Positions 10,552 through 21,835 of a DNA stretch of 64,000 bases are shown piece after piece. Under the pieces are notes generated by a model, which saw only the letters and a list, made by a program, of their open reading frames with translations, was not told the DNA's origin and searched no databases. Source of the stretch: Artemisia argyi (lineage: Eukaryota; Streptophyta; Magnoliopsida; Asterales; Asteraceae); the NCBI GenBank assembly GCA_030686995.1, contig CM060704.1, positions 110,242,542 through 110,306,541 of the forward strand, read 5' to 3'. Made by a program: the position numbers and the translations under genes. The stretch's first letter is position 1. Each line of letters opens with the position of its first letter.

Positions 10552-11154
10552 TGGCGCCGCAGCCTGGGGAATAGTTATTGTCTAAGTTAGAATCCCTTTT
10601 TATTAGGTCCACTTGCTAGATTCCTTTCTAGTAAGATTTTATTTTTATTTTTAGGTTCTCTTTAGTCTATCTTATTTCTTCGTGTTTTTGTTCGTAACTT
10701 TTCACCATCCGACATCATGGACGACGGTAACATCTTTGAACCCGTCATCCCACCACAACAAAACCCACCACTAGATAACCAACCTCTTAGGCCCCGAACC
10801 TTAGGAGAGTATTCCCGACCTAGCCACCAAGGATACCGAAACACCATTGAGCTCACCCAAGGAGCCAATGTGACCCCCTTGCGATCCGACACCATCCGGT
10901 TGGTGCAAAGCGGATGTGCATTCCATGGACTTCGTTCCGAAGATCCAAACCAACATCTCAAGGACTTCCTTAAAATCGTAGATTCTATAGACCTTGATGT
11001 TACAACTAGAGAGTCAACCCGATTACACCTATTCCAATTCTCTCTACGTGATCAAGCTAGTCAATGGCTTGAACGTTTACCCGCGGGATCCATCACCTCA
11101 TGGGATGATCTCACCACTCGTTTCCTTGCTCAACTTTTCCCACCGGGGAGAACT
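10552..11154 (+). pseudogene. Second primer site and truncated gag start
   Basis: Directly after LTR 2 the primer site (10552) and leader repeat those at 4313. A gag frame starting MDDGNIFEPV opens at 10717 and stays intact for about 145 codons, covering the first part of the gag domain. At GGGGAGAACT (ending about 11154) the match to the first copy stops, and sequence of the Tekay-like 3' LTR begins. This is a leftover of a tandem element joined by a breakpoint, not an independent gene. Confidence 0.75.
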
Positions 11155-13808
11155 TGAGTAGTAAGTCTCCTAGCTCAGTTCTCTACGTAGTATAAGCTTT
11201 TAGAAACGTTAAGTAGTTACTTTACAATTCACGTTTCATAAGTAACATTCTGTTAAGTATAAAACTCGCGTTTAACGCAACTCATCGTATCTAAGTCCTT
11301 GCGTGGCAATGCATGAGGAGGCATAAATGATAAGTAACTGAATTTAACGAATAATAAGTATAAAACAACCTTCTGATACTTTCGGGTTCATTGAGAAACC
11401 TATATAAAAACTTGGCTAATGATTTTTCTGGGTTTACCACTCATTATTGAGTTTTATGGGTAGTGTTCATACAAAATTTCAGCCCCTAATACATTATAAC
11501 GAAGCGGAAAATAAGTTTACAAATTCGTGATTTTATGTGCAAAATAGTGCAAAACTGGGTTGACTAGTACCTTGAAAAACGACCAGTTCGACTTGGGTAA
11601 TGGGTCGGGCCTGTGGTGGGATTTGTAGAGGGCTTGATTTAGGACATTTAAGACTTGGAATATCACAAAAAGGGTGAGTAACGAATCCGGAACAAGCATT
11701 TGAAAATCTGTGTTTTTTTAAGCTGTCAAGGGTTATTAGACGGGTAAAACAGGATAGTAAACGTAATCTAGACATGCCAAGATATCAAAAATCAATTAGT
11801 ACACATTAACACAAGACCGGAGATATAAAGAACGTAGAAAACAAGGTTATAACGACCGAGATACAAGCGACACAAAACCAACGTTCACAACAAAATTCCA
11901 TCAGCTTTTACTAAAAATATTTTCTAAGTGTAAAAACTATCTTTACAAGTAACCAACTTTGGAGCCATTTTTCTCAATGATCGAGTCAGTTTTGGAAAAA
12001 TAATATCTATAACTAAAAGTGAGTTCACCTGGCCTACTTTACAAAATGTTCAGTCGTTCGTCAAACCAAATTATAACGAGTAATATATGACCTCTCAAAC
12101 ATAACCGAAAACTGCCCAGAAACATCAGATTTAGCCCGACCATCTTACTTCACTATCATTTTTATCTAGGATCGGGACTAGTATGGGCAAAAGTTCAGTA
12201 TTATGACTTTTACATTTTGTTACAAGCTTTCTAAAAACCGTGAGTTTGTTTCCTATCACTCTTTATTCACCGAGTTGCTAGCTTTGCGAGGCTACTTAAT
12301 CATTTTCGAAAGTTTGTTAAAGTATATCATTTTACGACGAAACACTCTATTTTCTTAATAAATCACTAAACAACTATTGTAGGGTGTCTTTACAACATAA
12401 ATATGCATAAAGTATATATATCAACTTTTAAGGTTAAGAACATAATAGATAGACTTCAGGGTATATTCAGTAATTTTTGGAAACATAAGCAATAACGATA
12501 CTTATACATAAAGACAAGTTATATAGTATATAACTTTGTTTTTGAACTTTAAGCGTTTTGCCACGCAAGTCACCTCTGCCACAAAAATCATTTCATCATC
12601 CGTCTAATTCCAATCACTATTCTCGATAAGTCAAACTTATCTCAGACTTCCATATTATTCAGGTTGTCTATTGGAGCCATTCCCATTCTCCGTTTGATAT
12701 TGCTTTACTACGTCTACCATCCCTCTAAGGTGAGTTTCATAACCCCATTTTTCTAATGTTTGATTGTTTTATAAACTTTTTGGGGGAGATACATGCTCAA
12801 ATACATGTTTTATACTTCTACAAGTACTCGTTAACTATTTACAAATTTCTGTGAGTTCTTAGCCCCACTTTTCTCGTTTTAACTGTTTTATAAACTCTTT
12901 GGGGGAGATACATGTTCAAACTACATTTATTTACTTTTGCAAATACTCAAAACTCTTATGATATTGATACATATTTCTATACACATCCATTCTAGTTATA
13001 GTACCTGAGGAAGATACATGATTGACATACTATATTCAATATATATGAGCCCTACTGTGTGATTAATACTATGTGACTATTATTGCCTGATTGCTAGTGG
13101 TTAAGATGCATGTACAGTTATCTTTATCTTTGGGTAGAGGCACCCAGTTATCTTTATCTTTGGGTAGAGGCACCTAGTTATCTTTATCTTTGGGTAGAAG
13201 CACCCAGTTGTTTTTATCTTTGGGTAGTGGCACCCAGTTATCTTTATCTTTGGGTAGTGGCACCCAGTTTTCTTTATCTTTGGGAAGTGGCTCTCAGTAT
13301 TTGTAAGTTATGCATGAGATTTAACTGTGTGACATATTCAAGTGCTCGTATATACATATTACTTGCTTATACTATATTTTAGCAGTGGGTTGTAAACACA
13401 CAGGTTGCAAGTCTTGTATGGGCGGGATTTACAACTGAGTGGATTTACAATTTCTTTGCTGTGGAAAACATTCTCTAAAGATTTTTTGACTGTTTTAAAA
13501 CAAACTCTATGAACTCACCAACCTTTATGTTAACACTTTTAGCATGTGTTTATCTCAGGTCCATAATGAGCAAAGATGGTACGGAGGAGCACGGATTCTT
13601 ACGAAGGCTATAAATTTTACTATCATTCGAAAACTTATTTAACAAACTTTGAAACCACTGGGACCTCATTTTGTAAACTCTGATATTCGAATGATAAATG
13701 TTTTAAAATGACTAAATTGATAATCATTTTCTACTGAAAAACTGTGAGCTATGAAGTAACACCCAATCTTTATTCCGCTGTAATTATTTTAAAATTGGGG
13801 GTGTTACA
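11155..13808 (+). repeat. Truncated Tekay/Del-like 3' LTR
   Basis: The last 590 bp match 1-591 closely and end in the same GGTGTTACA. No primer site follows, so this is a 3' LTR or solo-LTR remnant. The expected start (TGTAACACCC) is absent, and the left border is an abrupt junction with gag, so the 5' end is lost. Inside, a segment containing GGGGGAGATACATG is duplicated (about 12730-12830 and 12855-12960), and a 30-bp tandem array lies at 13115-13294. ORFs in this region are short and have no recognisable family. Confidence 0.7.
13115..13294 (+). repeat. 30-bp tandem repeat, six units, inside the LTR
   Basis: Six adjacent units of exactly 30 bp share the core TTTATCTTTGGGTAG. The last unit is the most diverged. 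The other LTR copy at the window start shows the last two full units. Because 30 is a multiple of three, the array stays open as a decapeptide-repeat frame (core SYLYLWVEAP). No gene context supports translation. Confidence 0.85.
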
Positions 13809-14889
13809 CCCCTTGCTTTTTTTTCATTACATCTGTAATGAAATCAAAATTACATAAAACCCCATCAATAACTAACCATATTAAATAAATTTTCTATCAT
13901 TAATGGGGGCTATTATGATTCCGTTACGTCTTATCAAACAAACCAAACATGATTAATAATTGTAATGAATAATTACATTACACTATTTGTTCCATTACGT
14001 CGTTTATTCCATTCATTTGACATTTAATTACGTCCTACCAAACGTACCCAAAAGTCTTTCATAAAAATCTTAAGCATAGTGGTTTTGGTATCAAGTTGTT
14101 TGTAATAGAAACGTATGTCATAAAGCGGCAAAAAAACCCGGCCCGCCTGCAACGCGGCGGACCGTTGCCATTCTTTTAAATAAATAAATACTCTATTGGA
14201 TCTGGAGCGGCATTTTTATAGTTACCGAAAACAAATCTCAAAAGATTTTTTTCCCTAAATTTAATTTGGAGGATGTTTAAGTTTGCTTATATTTTATGCT
14301 TTTGCTTTTACTTAAAAATAAGTAATTATAAGATACGTGTTTTTAAGTTACTCTTTAAACTCGTTTATTTATGTAAAAGTCCAAATTTATTTATAGAAAT
14401 AATTATTTTGGTATAAAATTTTAATTAAATTTATTTATAAAATATTTTAGGTTAAATATGAAATTAAAATGTCTTGCAAATAAAATTTCGAATAAACTAT
14501 ATGAAAGTGAGTAGCGCCTTACCGGCTTATGAAAAGTAATTAAAAAAGACAGATAAACAGGAAGTGGTTGAATAGTGTAAAAACTCATTCGACCATTTCT
14601 TGAGTAAATTGCCGATTGTAATTACCGAATTGGACTTGAAGGGTCTACCGGTGGAATCATGAGGACGTTGCATTAAGTCTCGTACGTGGTTTACTGATTT
14701 TCACTCACTAAATCCCATACGTAACAAACATTTGTATTTCCGGTTTGAGACATCTCAAATATATGTATTCGTTACCATCATTATTTACAAGATACTTGGG
14801 GTCGTATTAGGGTCGTGTTAACCCCACGGGGGTCTAGTGCCCTAAACCCAAACCCTCCCTATGATTGTGTCAGTGTCAGTGTCAGTGTC

Positions 14890-14891
<2 letters not shown>
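13809..14891. other. Spacer with one end of a small transposon
   Basis: No gene is visible. The stretch 13809-14049 ends AGGACGT/ACCAAACGTACCC-like when read inward from the right (TCCTACCAAACGTACCC at 14033-14049), which resembles the terminus of a hAT- or MITE-type element. Its other end may lie beyond the Tekay-like insertion. The remainder is AT-rich with no clear repeats. Confidence 0.35.

Positions 14892-14926
<35 letters not shown>
14866..14926. repeat. Short GTGTCA repeat followed by 35 T
   Basis: Four copies of a TGTCAG hexamer run into an uninterrupted T tract (14892-14926). It could be the reverse-oriented poly-A tail of a retroposed sequence or a simple microsatellite. No retroposon body is recognisable beside it. 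Confidence 0.7.
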
Positions 14927-14927
<1 letters not shown>

Positions 14928-15161
14928 GTCTGGTCTTGTTGCTGTCTCAACTCCCTATCATTTTGATAGTCTCAACCCCCAACCAATATCAAACTTCTTG
15001 TATTTACACTTTGTACCTCTCTTTCTTTTTTTTCTTTTTTTTTTCTTTTTTTTTTACCAATCTTTTTCTTTTGATTTGAAAGTGTAATAAGTTTTTTTTT
15101 GACAAATCTTTTTCAAGACAGTTTTTATTTGTGTGTAATAAAAAGTTTTGTTTTGTTTACA

Positions 15162-15325
15162 AACTTATTTTGGTATCAGATTTTAAAATCGGCTACTTTG
15201 TCATCCATTCGGTTTTTGTAAACCAATCATCATTGCCTAAACCCGAAACTTATTTCGGTATCGGATTTTAAAATCGGCTCAGATTCGTTTTTGTAAACCA
15301 ATCATCATTGCCTAAACCCGACAAA
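15162..15325. repeat. Tandem duplication of about 80 bp
   Basis: Two adjacent copies share GATTTTAAAATCGGCT, then TTTTTGTAAACCAATCATC and TTGCCTAAACCCGA. The second copy is slightly shorter. Confidence 0.75.
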
Positions 15326-15329
15326 ATTT

Positions 15330-15790
15330 ACAAGTTACACAGCCAAACTGCAGGATTCTCAAGTTCTCATAAGTTCTCACATGCCAAACTGCAAGTTCTC
15401 ATAAGGTACATCACAAGCCAAATAGTAAGGATTCCCACAAACTGCAGGATTCTCAAGATACATCACAAGCCAAATAGTAAGGATTCCCAGGATTCAATCC
15501 TGGACTATAAACATAGGCACCATCACAAGTTACTAACCACAAGTGTGAATCATAAACAACAACGAAGCAACCACAAAGCAAGTCTGAATCACAAACAACA
15601 AAGCAACTCTCAAGTTGCTAACCACAAAGCAAGGCACCATCATAAGTAACTAACCACAAGTCTGAATCACAAACAACAACGAAGCAACCACAAAGCAAGT
15701 CTGAATCACAAACAACAAAGCAACTCTCAAGTTACTAACCACAAAGCAACTCTCAAAGAAGCAGTATCACAACAAGTGAAACACAAGAAA
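15330..15790. repeat. Degenerate tandem repeats (AACCACAAAGCAA / CAAGTTCTCA families)
   Basis: Short blocks such as TCTGAATCACAAACAACAA, GAAGCAACCACAAAGCAA and CTCTCAAGTTACTAACCACA recur in mixed order at spacings of roughly 60-120 bp. The strand is strikingly poor in G. Translations are low complexity and unlike any known protein. Confidence 0.65.
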
Positions 15791-16169
15791 GCCGCAAGTG
15801 AAAATGTCGAATTCACCATTTAACACACAAGAGGTAAGGCTCAGATTACATTTTATCATATTGGCTGCAACATCAAATGTTGCAAATTAAATTTATTACC
15901 ATACATTTGGAAATGCCACGCCAAAATCAAGCTTTTATTTTTTTTTTAAATCATCATCGCCGTATCTTGGTTTTTTCTAAAAAAAACAAGTTTCAAATAT
16001 GCTGAAAACAACAATCTGCTTAACAAGTATCATCACAAACTGCTTAAACAAGCAGTTTCATCACAAACTGCTTAAAAGTCACGTATCTAACAAAACTAAC
16101 ATCACAGAAACAATTTCATCACATAATTGCCAATCACCAAAAAATTACCAATCACCAAACAATCAAAAA

Positions 16170-16310
16170 AATACATCTTTTTTTATAGATCTAAACTTTT
16201 TATCACATAATCACATAAACTTTTTATAGTTCTAAACTTTTTATCACATAATCACATAAACTTTTTATAGATCTAAACTTTTTATCACATAATCACATAA
16301 ACTTTTTATA
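16170..16310. repeat. 41-bp tandem repeat, about three units
   Basis: Units contain TAGATCTAAACTTTTTATCA followed by CATAATCACATAAACTTTT. They run directly into the longer repeats at 16311 and share the TATAGATCTAAA core with them. Confidence 0.75.
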
Positions 16311-17172
16311 GATCTAAAATTTTTATCATCACGTATAATCACTTACCCACCATAACTACACAAAAACATCACCATAAACCATCACTGAAACACCATCGAG
16401 ACGTTTTAGATCTAAAAAAAAAATAGATCACATAAACATCACCATTATCAAACATCACCAACACTTACCCACCTTCAAACCATCACTAAAACCATCACAG
16501 ATCATCACATAAACTTTTTATAGATCTAAAATTTTTATCATCACGTATAATCACTTACCCACCATAACTACACAAAAACATCACCATAAACCATCACAGA
16601 AACATCATTGAAACACCATTGAGATGTTTTAGATCTAAAAAAAAAAAATAGATCAAATAAACATCACCATTATCAAACATCACCAACACTTACCCACCTT
16701 CAAACCATCACTAAAACCATCACAGATCATCACATAAACTTTTTATAGATCTAAAATTTTTATCATCACGTATAATCACTTACCCACCATAACTACACAA
16801 GAACATCACCATAAACCATTACAGAAACATCACTGAAACACCATCGAGATGTTTTAGATCTTAAAAAAAATAGATCACATAAACATCACCATTATCAAAC
16901 ATCACCAACACTTACCCACCTTCAAACCATCACTAAAACCATCACAGATCATCACATAAACTTTTTATAGATCTAAAATTTTTATCATCACGTATAATCA
17001 CTTACCCACCATAACTACACAAAAACATCACCATAAACTATCACAGAAACATCACTGAAACACCATCGAGATGTTTTAGATCTAAAAAAAAATAGATCAC
17101 ATAAACATCACCAATATCAAACATCACCAACACTTACCCACCTTCAAACCATCACTAAAACCATCACAGATC
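16311..17172. repeat. Tandem repeat of 212-225 bp, four units
   Basis: The landmark GATCTAAAATTTTTATCATC begins at 16311, 16523, 16748 and 16970, giving unit lengths of 212, 225 and 222 bp. Each unit contains ACGTATAATCACTTACCCAC, a poly-A stretch after GTTTTAGATCT and a CATCACCAACACTTACCC block. Units differ by few bases. The array lies upstream of the MULE-like transposase gene, so it may be subterminal repeat sequence of that transposon. Confidence 0.85.
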
Positions 17173-17401
17173 TAACAAACTTTAGATCTAAATTGTTTAG
17201 TGAGAGAAAGAGTGTGAGAGAGAAAGAGTGTTTTGGTGAGGTGAATATGGCAGAGAGATAGGAAGAGACAGTTTATCACATTGGGTGGTCAACAAACAAA
17301 ACTATGGGCCTGGTTTTATCTTTTCTTTTTTCTTTTTTTTTTTATTTTTTTATTTATACGAAAGTTTCAAACAAATGGATAAATCCCTGCCGGGTGGTTT
17401 T

Positions 17402-17969
17402 ATCTTTTCATTGTAATAAAAAGTGTTTTTTTATTAACTTGTATATATAAAAAAATTAAAAAAAAAAAAAAAAAAAAAAAGTTTTGTAATATTTTTTTTT
17501 TAACTTTTATATAAAAAAAATTGTAATAAAAAGTTTTTTTTATATATATATATATATTTTTTTATCTTGTATATAAAAAAAAAAAAGTTTTGTAATAAAA
17601 AGTTTTTTTTTAACTTGTATATAAAAAAAAAAGTTTTGTAATAAAAAAGTTTTTTCTTTTTTTTTTAATTTGTATATAAAAAAAAAGTTGTGTAATAAAA
17701 AGTTTTTTTTATAACTTGTATATATATAAAAAAAAAGTATTGTAAAAAAAAGTATTGTTTATAAAAGTATTGTAAAAAAAAGTATTATTTATGTAAAAAA
17801 AAAAAAGTATTTGTTAAAAAAAAGTTATTTGTAAAATTTGTTAAAAAAAAGTTATTTGTAAAATTTGTTAAAAAAAATTATTTGTAATTTTTTTTATTCA
17901 CCATACACATTTGTAAAGGTATTAATTACAATAAAAGTATTGTAGTAGTTTTGTAAAAAAAATTGTTAG

Positions 17970-18005
<36 letters not shown>
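17402..18005. repeat. AT-only degenerate tandem repeats and poly-A tracts
   Basis: Repeated blocks of TTGTAATAAAAAGTTTTTTT and AACTTGTATATAAAAAAA occur every 50-65 bp between 17410 and 17720, followed by shorter AAAAAAAGTTATTTGTAA units. Long A tracts are at about 17459-17480 and 17970-18005. The last one lies directly before the transposase frame. Confidence 0.75.
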
Positions 18006-18007
<2 letters not shown>

Positions 18008-18017
18008 TAACTTCGTA

Positions 18018-19492
18018 ATGCTTTTTCAGGGGTTCGGTTCTCACGAGCAATTAACGGATTGGGTGCAAAACATAGCTCGGGAACTCGGTTTTGTGATTGT
18101 TAAAAGAAGAACTAAATCAAAAAACGATATTATGAACGAAATCAATTATGGGTGTACAAAGGGTGGGATTTATTCACCCGAAGGTACTGGAAAACGGAAT
18201 ACCAGTACCTCTAAAACCGATTGCCCATTCAAATTGGTAGCGAAATATCTTAAAAGAAGATCATGCTGGATTTTGAAAGTGAAGGATGATAGTCATAATC
18301 ATCCTATGTTAGAGTCGCTGCATGGTGTGCCATATCCAATGCGCTTAAATGATGATGAGTTCGAGTTGGTTAAAGAATTGACAGAGTATACCGTAAAACC
18401 ACGTAAAATACTCTCGACAATACAGGGTCGTAATCCGGATAATGTGTCTAGCATTAGAACTATATATAATGCACAAGTTAAGATCCGGAGAGCCAAAATG
18501 GGTAATCTAACTCCAATTCAAGTCCTTTACTCCACGTACAATACCACGCTGTTTAAATTGCCATTTTTGGAAATTGTCGGAGTAACATCAACAAATAAAA
18601 CATTTTAGATGGCGTTTAGTTTTTTAAACAGTGAAAAAGGGCCTAATTTTGAATGGGTATTGCAACGTGTAAAGATGGTGATAGACGAAAGATACTATCC
18701 ACGTGTACGAGTCCATCAAACACACATGGGATTGGATGGTTAAAGCTCAAACACGCGAATTATTCGAGCAACATTATCGACGCCTACAACAAAAATTGGT
18801 CAACAAACCGGGTACTTAATTATTAATTTAGTGTTTTTATTATTTAACAAATATGCACCCGATTGACCTTGTATTAATTCATCATTTTTTCAGATATTGC
18901 TCGGTATCTGGATAACTGGCTGCGAGATTACGGGAACATGTTTGTCTCGTGTGTTACCGATGAATATCGCAGCTACGGCTAGACAACAACGTATAGAGTA
19001 GAGGCTCAGCACGCGTTATTGAAATTATATTTGGGCGGCACACAGTCCAACTTAAACACGTTGTTGATTTCGATTGATAATATTCTTACTTCTCAAAAGA
19101 GCGCGATACAAGAGAGTTTTAATAGAAGCATAAATGAGAAAATAAATAAATGTGATATACCAATATTTTCAAAGTTGTGGTATAACATTTCCAAATATAC
19201 TTTTACACTCATGCACAAAGAACTCCATCAAACGAAGTTCGCCGCAGAAGATTATAGCCATCAGTTGCGATCAATTTTTGGACTACCGTGCTTTTTTCAA
19301 ATGATGTGGTACCGAATTAATGGTAAGTATATTAAAGTCAATTTTAATGAATGCTTTCACGGAATGCTTTCACGATATGGTTTTACATAAGTCACTTTTA
19401 ATAAATGCAGGTGTGCCTATTCCATTGGAAAGCCTTGATATATTTTGGAGAACCCTGTCTGTACCGTGGCCCGTTGTCAGTAATCTTGTGCT

Positions 19493-19559
<67 letters not shown>

Positions 19560-20465
19560 ACAAGAGAGTTTGAAAATGACGTGCGACAATTCAAGAGTGT
19601 TTTTGGCAAAGCGGTATCGTTTGTCAAGAAGAATATAATGCACAAGTTAAGAGGGATATACCAACCTGAATCTGTGGACACACGTCAACCTGTTGTTCGG
19701 GAAAATACCCGTGGACGTCCGAGCGCAAAGGACAAAAAGTCCAAGGCTACAAAAGTTCCGGACTTGAATGAAGTACCAATCGTAGATCACTGAAGAAGTA
19801 CAAATTCAAGATCTACGAAAGTCCCGAACTTGCGGCAAGAGCCTCCAAGACATAGTTCTTACACGGGTGATAGTCTACGCCACAGATTATATGTTGGAGA
19901 TACTGTGAGCAATGGTTTTATTGAGGCAATTCCACGGAGTTACCGTCCATACGTAATAAGTATACGTAATGTCGGGGGTGATGGGAATTGCGGGTTTCGG
20001 TGCGTTGCTCACATTATTTTTCAAAACGAAAATAGGTGGGCCGAAGCCAGACATATGTTGTTGCAAGAGTTAGATTATCATAGGCAAACTTACATAAATA
20101 TGCGGGGGCAACAAGACTTTGGCTTTCTTTGGCATACAATAGAATGATTCAATGGAGGTGCACCTGACGGTCACTGGATGGTGATGCCAATGACGGGTCT
20201 GGTTATCGCTTCAATGATAAACCGACTGATTATATCCGAGCGTGGTTGGAACACATGTTTTCCGCTTTTTTCCGGGCCAAACAACACACAAGGAATCGAC
20301 CCCCCTGTGATTGCCCGTGTGGGGGAGAGCTCATGTGCTCACTACATTTTACCGACGCTAGACCCAACTTTTCCACTTGAGCGTAACCACCCACAATGTA
20401 GGTTTTTCCGAGAGCCAATTGCAGACGAATGGATAACTTTATATCAACATCGACTAATGCAGTAA
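18018..20465 (+). pseudogene. Mutator-like transposase with FAR1-type DNA-binding region and C-terminal OTU domain, broken
   Basis: The first frame (18018-18608) carries a FAR1/WRKY-GCM1-like region (ELGFVIVKRRT, DCPFKLVAKY, SHNHPM). It then enters the MULE core at LPFLEIVGVTSTNKTF. The usual Asp before TYNT is missing (VLYSTYNT). A frame change at 18608 leads to SEKGPNFEWVLQRVK, and a large part of the core between about 18700 and 18720 is deleted. The conserved post-core block (HALLKLYLGGTQSNL) follows at 19000-19390. A run of about 22 Asp sits at 19494-19559. The C-terminus (19830-20465) is OTU-like: GGDGNCGFR holds the presumed catalytic Cys, GHWMVMP follows, and CAHYI may hold the His. 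TGA codons at 19791 and 20145 split it. MULEs with extra cysteine-protease domains are known (Ulp1 type, for example). An OTU fusion is less familiar to me. Confidence 0.7.
19494..19559 (+). repeat. (GAT)22 microsatellite encoding poly-Asp
   Basis: Twenty-two uninterrupted GAT units lie in frame within the linker between the transposase and OTU parts. They give a tract of about 22 Asp. Frames on both strands stay open across it, which creates several artefact ORFs. Confidence 0.9.
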
Positions 20466-20471
20466 ATATTA

Positions 20472-20668
20472 TACAGACAAAACATTGTAAATGATTATTG
20501 ATTTATGTTGTAAATAATTATACCGACAAAACATTGTAAATAATTATTGATTTATGTTGTAAATAATTATACCGACAAAAACATTGTAAATAATTATTGA
20601 TTTATGTTGTGAATAATTTTACCGACAAAACATTGTAAATAATTATTGATTTATGTTGTAAATAACTG
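20472..20668 (+). repeat. 49-bp tandem repeat, four units
   Basis: Units contain ACCGACAAAACATTGTAAAT and TTATTGATTTATGTTGT. They lie between the end of the OTU part and the GRF gene, with one A inserted in the third unit. Confidence 0.8.
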
Positions 20669-20751
20669 TTTGTATTATATAGTAAATGATTAAATATTTA
20701 TTTAAATTAGTAAATAACATTATTAATTGATTATGCAAATTCTTTTGTTAG

Positions 20752-21222
20752 GTGGGCCGAATAAATCCTTTCTGGTGTCGATGTGATAGAGGATTTATTA
20801 TAGAACGGAAATCCTGGCAAGATGGTAGTCGTGGGCGACTGTTTTATGCATGTCCTCTTTCAGTGGTAAATAATCATACGTTTGCTTAGTTATGTAAATA
20901 ATTTGTTTGTTAAAAATACATTTCTTATTATTTTCTTAACATGTAATAGCCAGGTACAAAAGACTATGGGTGTCGATACTTCAAGTGGAAAGATGAATTT
21001 GAAGAAGAGTATTTTAATCAAGTCTCTTCTTCAACAGCCTTTTCTTCAACGCAGTGCTTAAACTGCGTTGCTAAAGATAATGAGAATAAGTTGTTGAAGG
21101 CAAGAATAAAGATGTTGGAGATGGAGTTAGAATTGGCAAGGAATCCTGAGGATCACGCTTGTCAGTCGGGTGCAAGACTCCATGATCTTTTAACCGAAAT
21201 GAATAATCTTCATATGTCGTAG
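20752..21222 (+). CDS. GRF-type zinc-finger protein, two exons visible
   Basis: Exon 20752-20865 is preceded by TTTTGTTAG and ends CAGTG/GTAAAT. Exon 20950-21222 follows an acceptor TAATAG and ends in TAG. Joined in phase they encode a zf-GRF domain: WCRC at the start, GRLFYACP, then the split before GCRYFKWKDEF. A serine-rich stretch with CLNC and a leucine-rich coiled coil (KARIKMLEMELELA) follow. In plants small GRF proteins of this design are common near transposons, and their domain is thought to bind nucleic acid. No ATG in frame is visible in the first exon, so a further upstream exon is needed. The nearest candidate start at 20733 is in another frame. It may be the second gene of the MULE-like transposon upstream or an independent gene. 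The reading frame is intact as far as visible. Confidence 0.6.
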
Positions 21223-21330
21223 ATATTGTTGTTTTTAAATAATATGTTAACGTTGACGTTTAATTTTATAATAATAGTTGTTGTTTTTAAATAATTTAAG
21301 TTTAGGTGTAAACACTGACCTTGTAGTAGT

Positions 21331-21545
21331 TTATAAATGCAAATGAGTCAACGTCATCTTTTTTTATAACGTCATATAGGCAATTATTAATTGAGTATAC
21401 ACAACACAAAAACATTACAAACATTAGTTTATCAATGCAAATGAGTCAACGTCATCTTTTTTTATAACGTCATATTTTTTTATAACTTCATATATGCAAT
21501 TATTAATTAAGTATACACAACACAAAAATATTACAAACATTACTA
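21331..21545. repeat. 98-bp tandem duplication
   Basis: AAATGAGTCAACGTCATCTT occurs at 21341 and 21439. Both copies continue into TTATAACGTCATA, CAATTATTAATT and TATACACAACACAAAAA. The second copy has a short internal insertion. An A- and C-rich spacer follows to about 21670. Confidence 0.8.
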
Positions 21546-21835
21546 ACATTACAAAAACATTACAAACATTACAAAAAAAATATACAAAACAAAAAATATT
21601 ACAATACAATACAAAAATATTACAAACTTAAAAAAATAAAACAAAAACAACAATTACAATTACAGGACAAAAAAAAAGAAAAAAAAAATACACCCTCCCA
21701 TTTAAGGTGGGAGGGTTTGGCTAAAATACAAGAAGGGTGTGGTCAACATGCCCCATTTTGAATACGCACAGAAATTACCTGACATGAACAATAAGTCAAT
21801 AATGGACTACATTCCTTATCTCGTCATCATCATGA

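Noticed and set aside
13110..13382. Open frame with a decapeptide repeat
   Set aside because: It is generated by the 30-bp LTR tandem array, has no start context or family, and lies inside a retrotransposon LTR.
11155..13808. A complete LTR beginning TGAGTAG
   Set aside because: It would have TG..CA ends, but the flanks are not a target duplication and LTRs ending in GGTGTTACA normally start with TGTAACACC. Truncation is more likely.
14815..15087. Phe-rich plus-strand ORFs
   Set aside because: They are produced by poly-T tracts. No real protein is indicated.
16311..17172. CRISPR-like regular repeats
   Set aside because: Units are about 220 bp and adjacent, without unique spacers, in a plant genome. 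This is an ordinary tandem array.
19370..19681. Minus-strand poly-Ser and poly-Ile frames
   Set aside because: They are mirror frames of the GAT microsatellite.
21692..21715. Rho-independent terminator-like hairpin CCCTCCCA..TGGGAGGG
   Set aside because: Such terminators do not operate in plant nuclear genes. It is more likely a MITE fragment.
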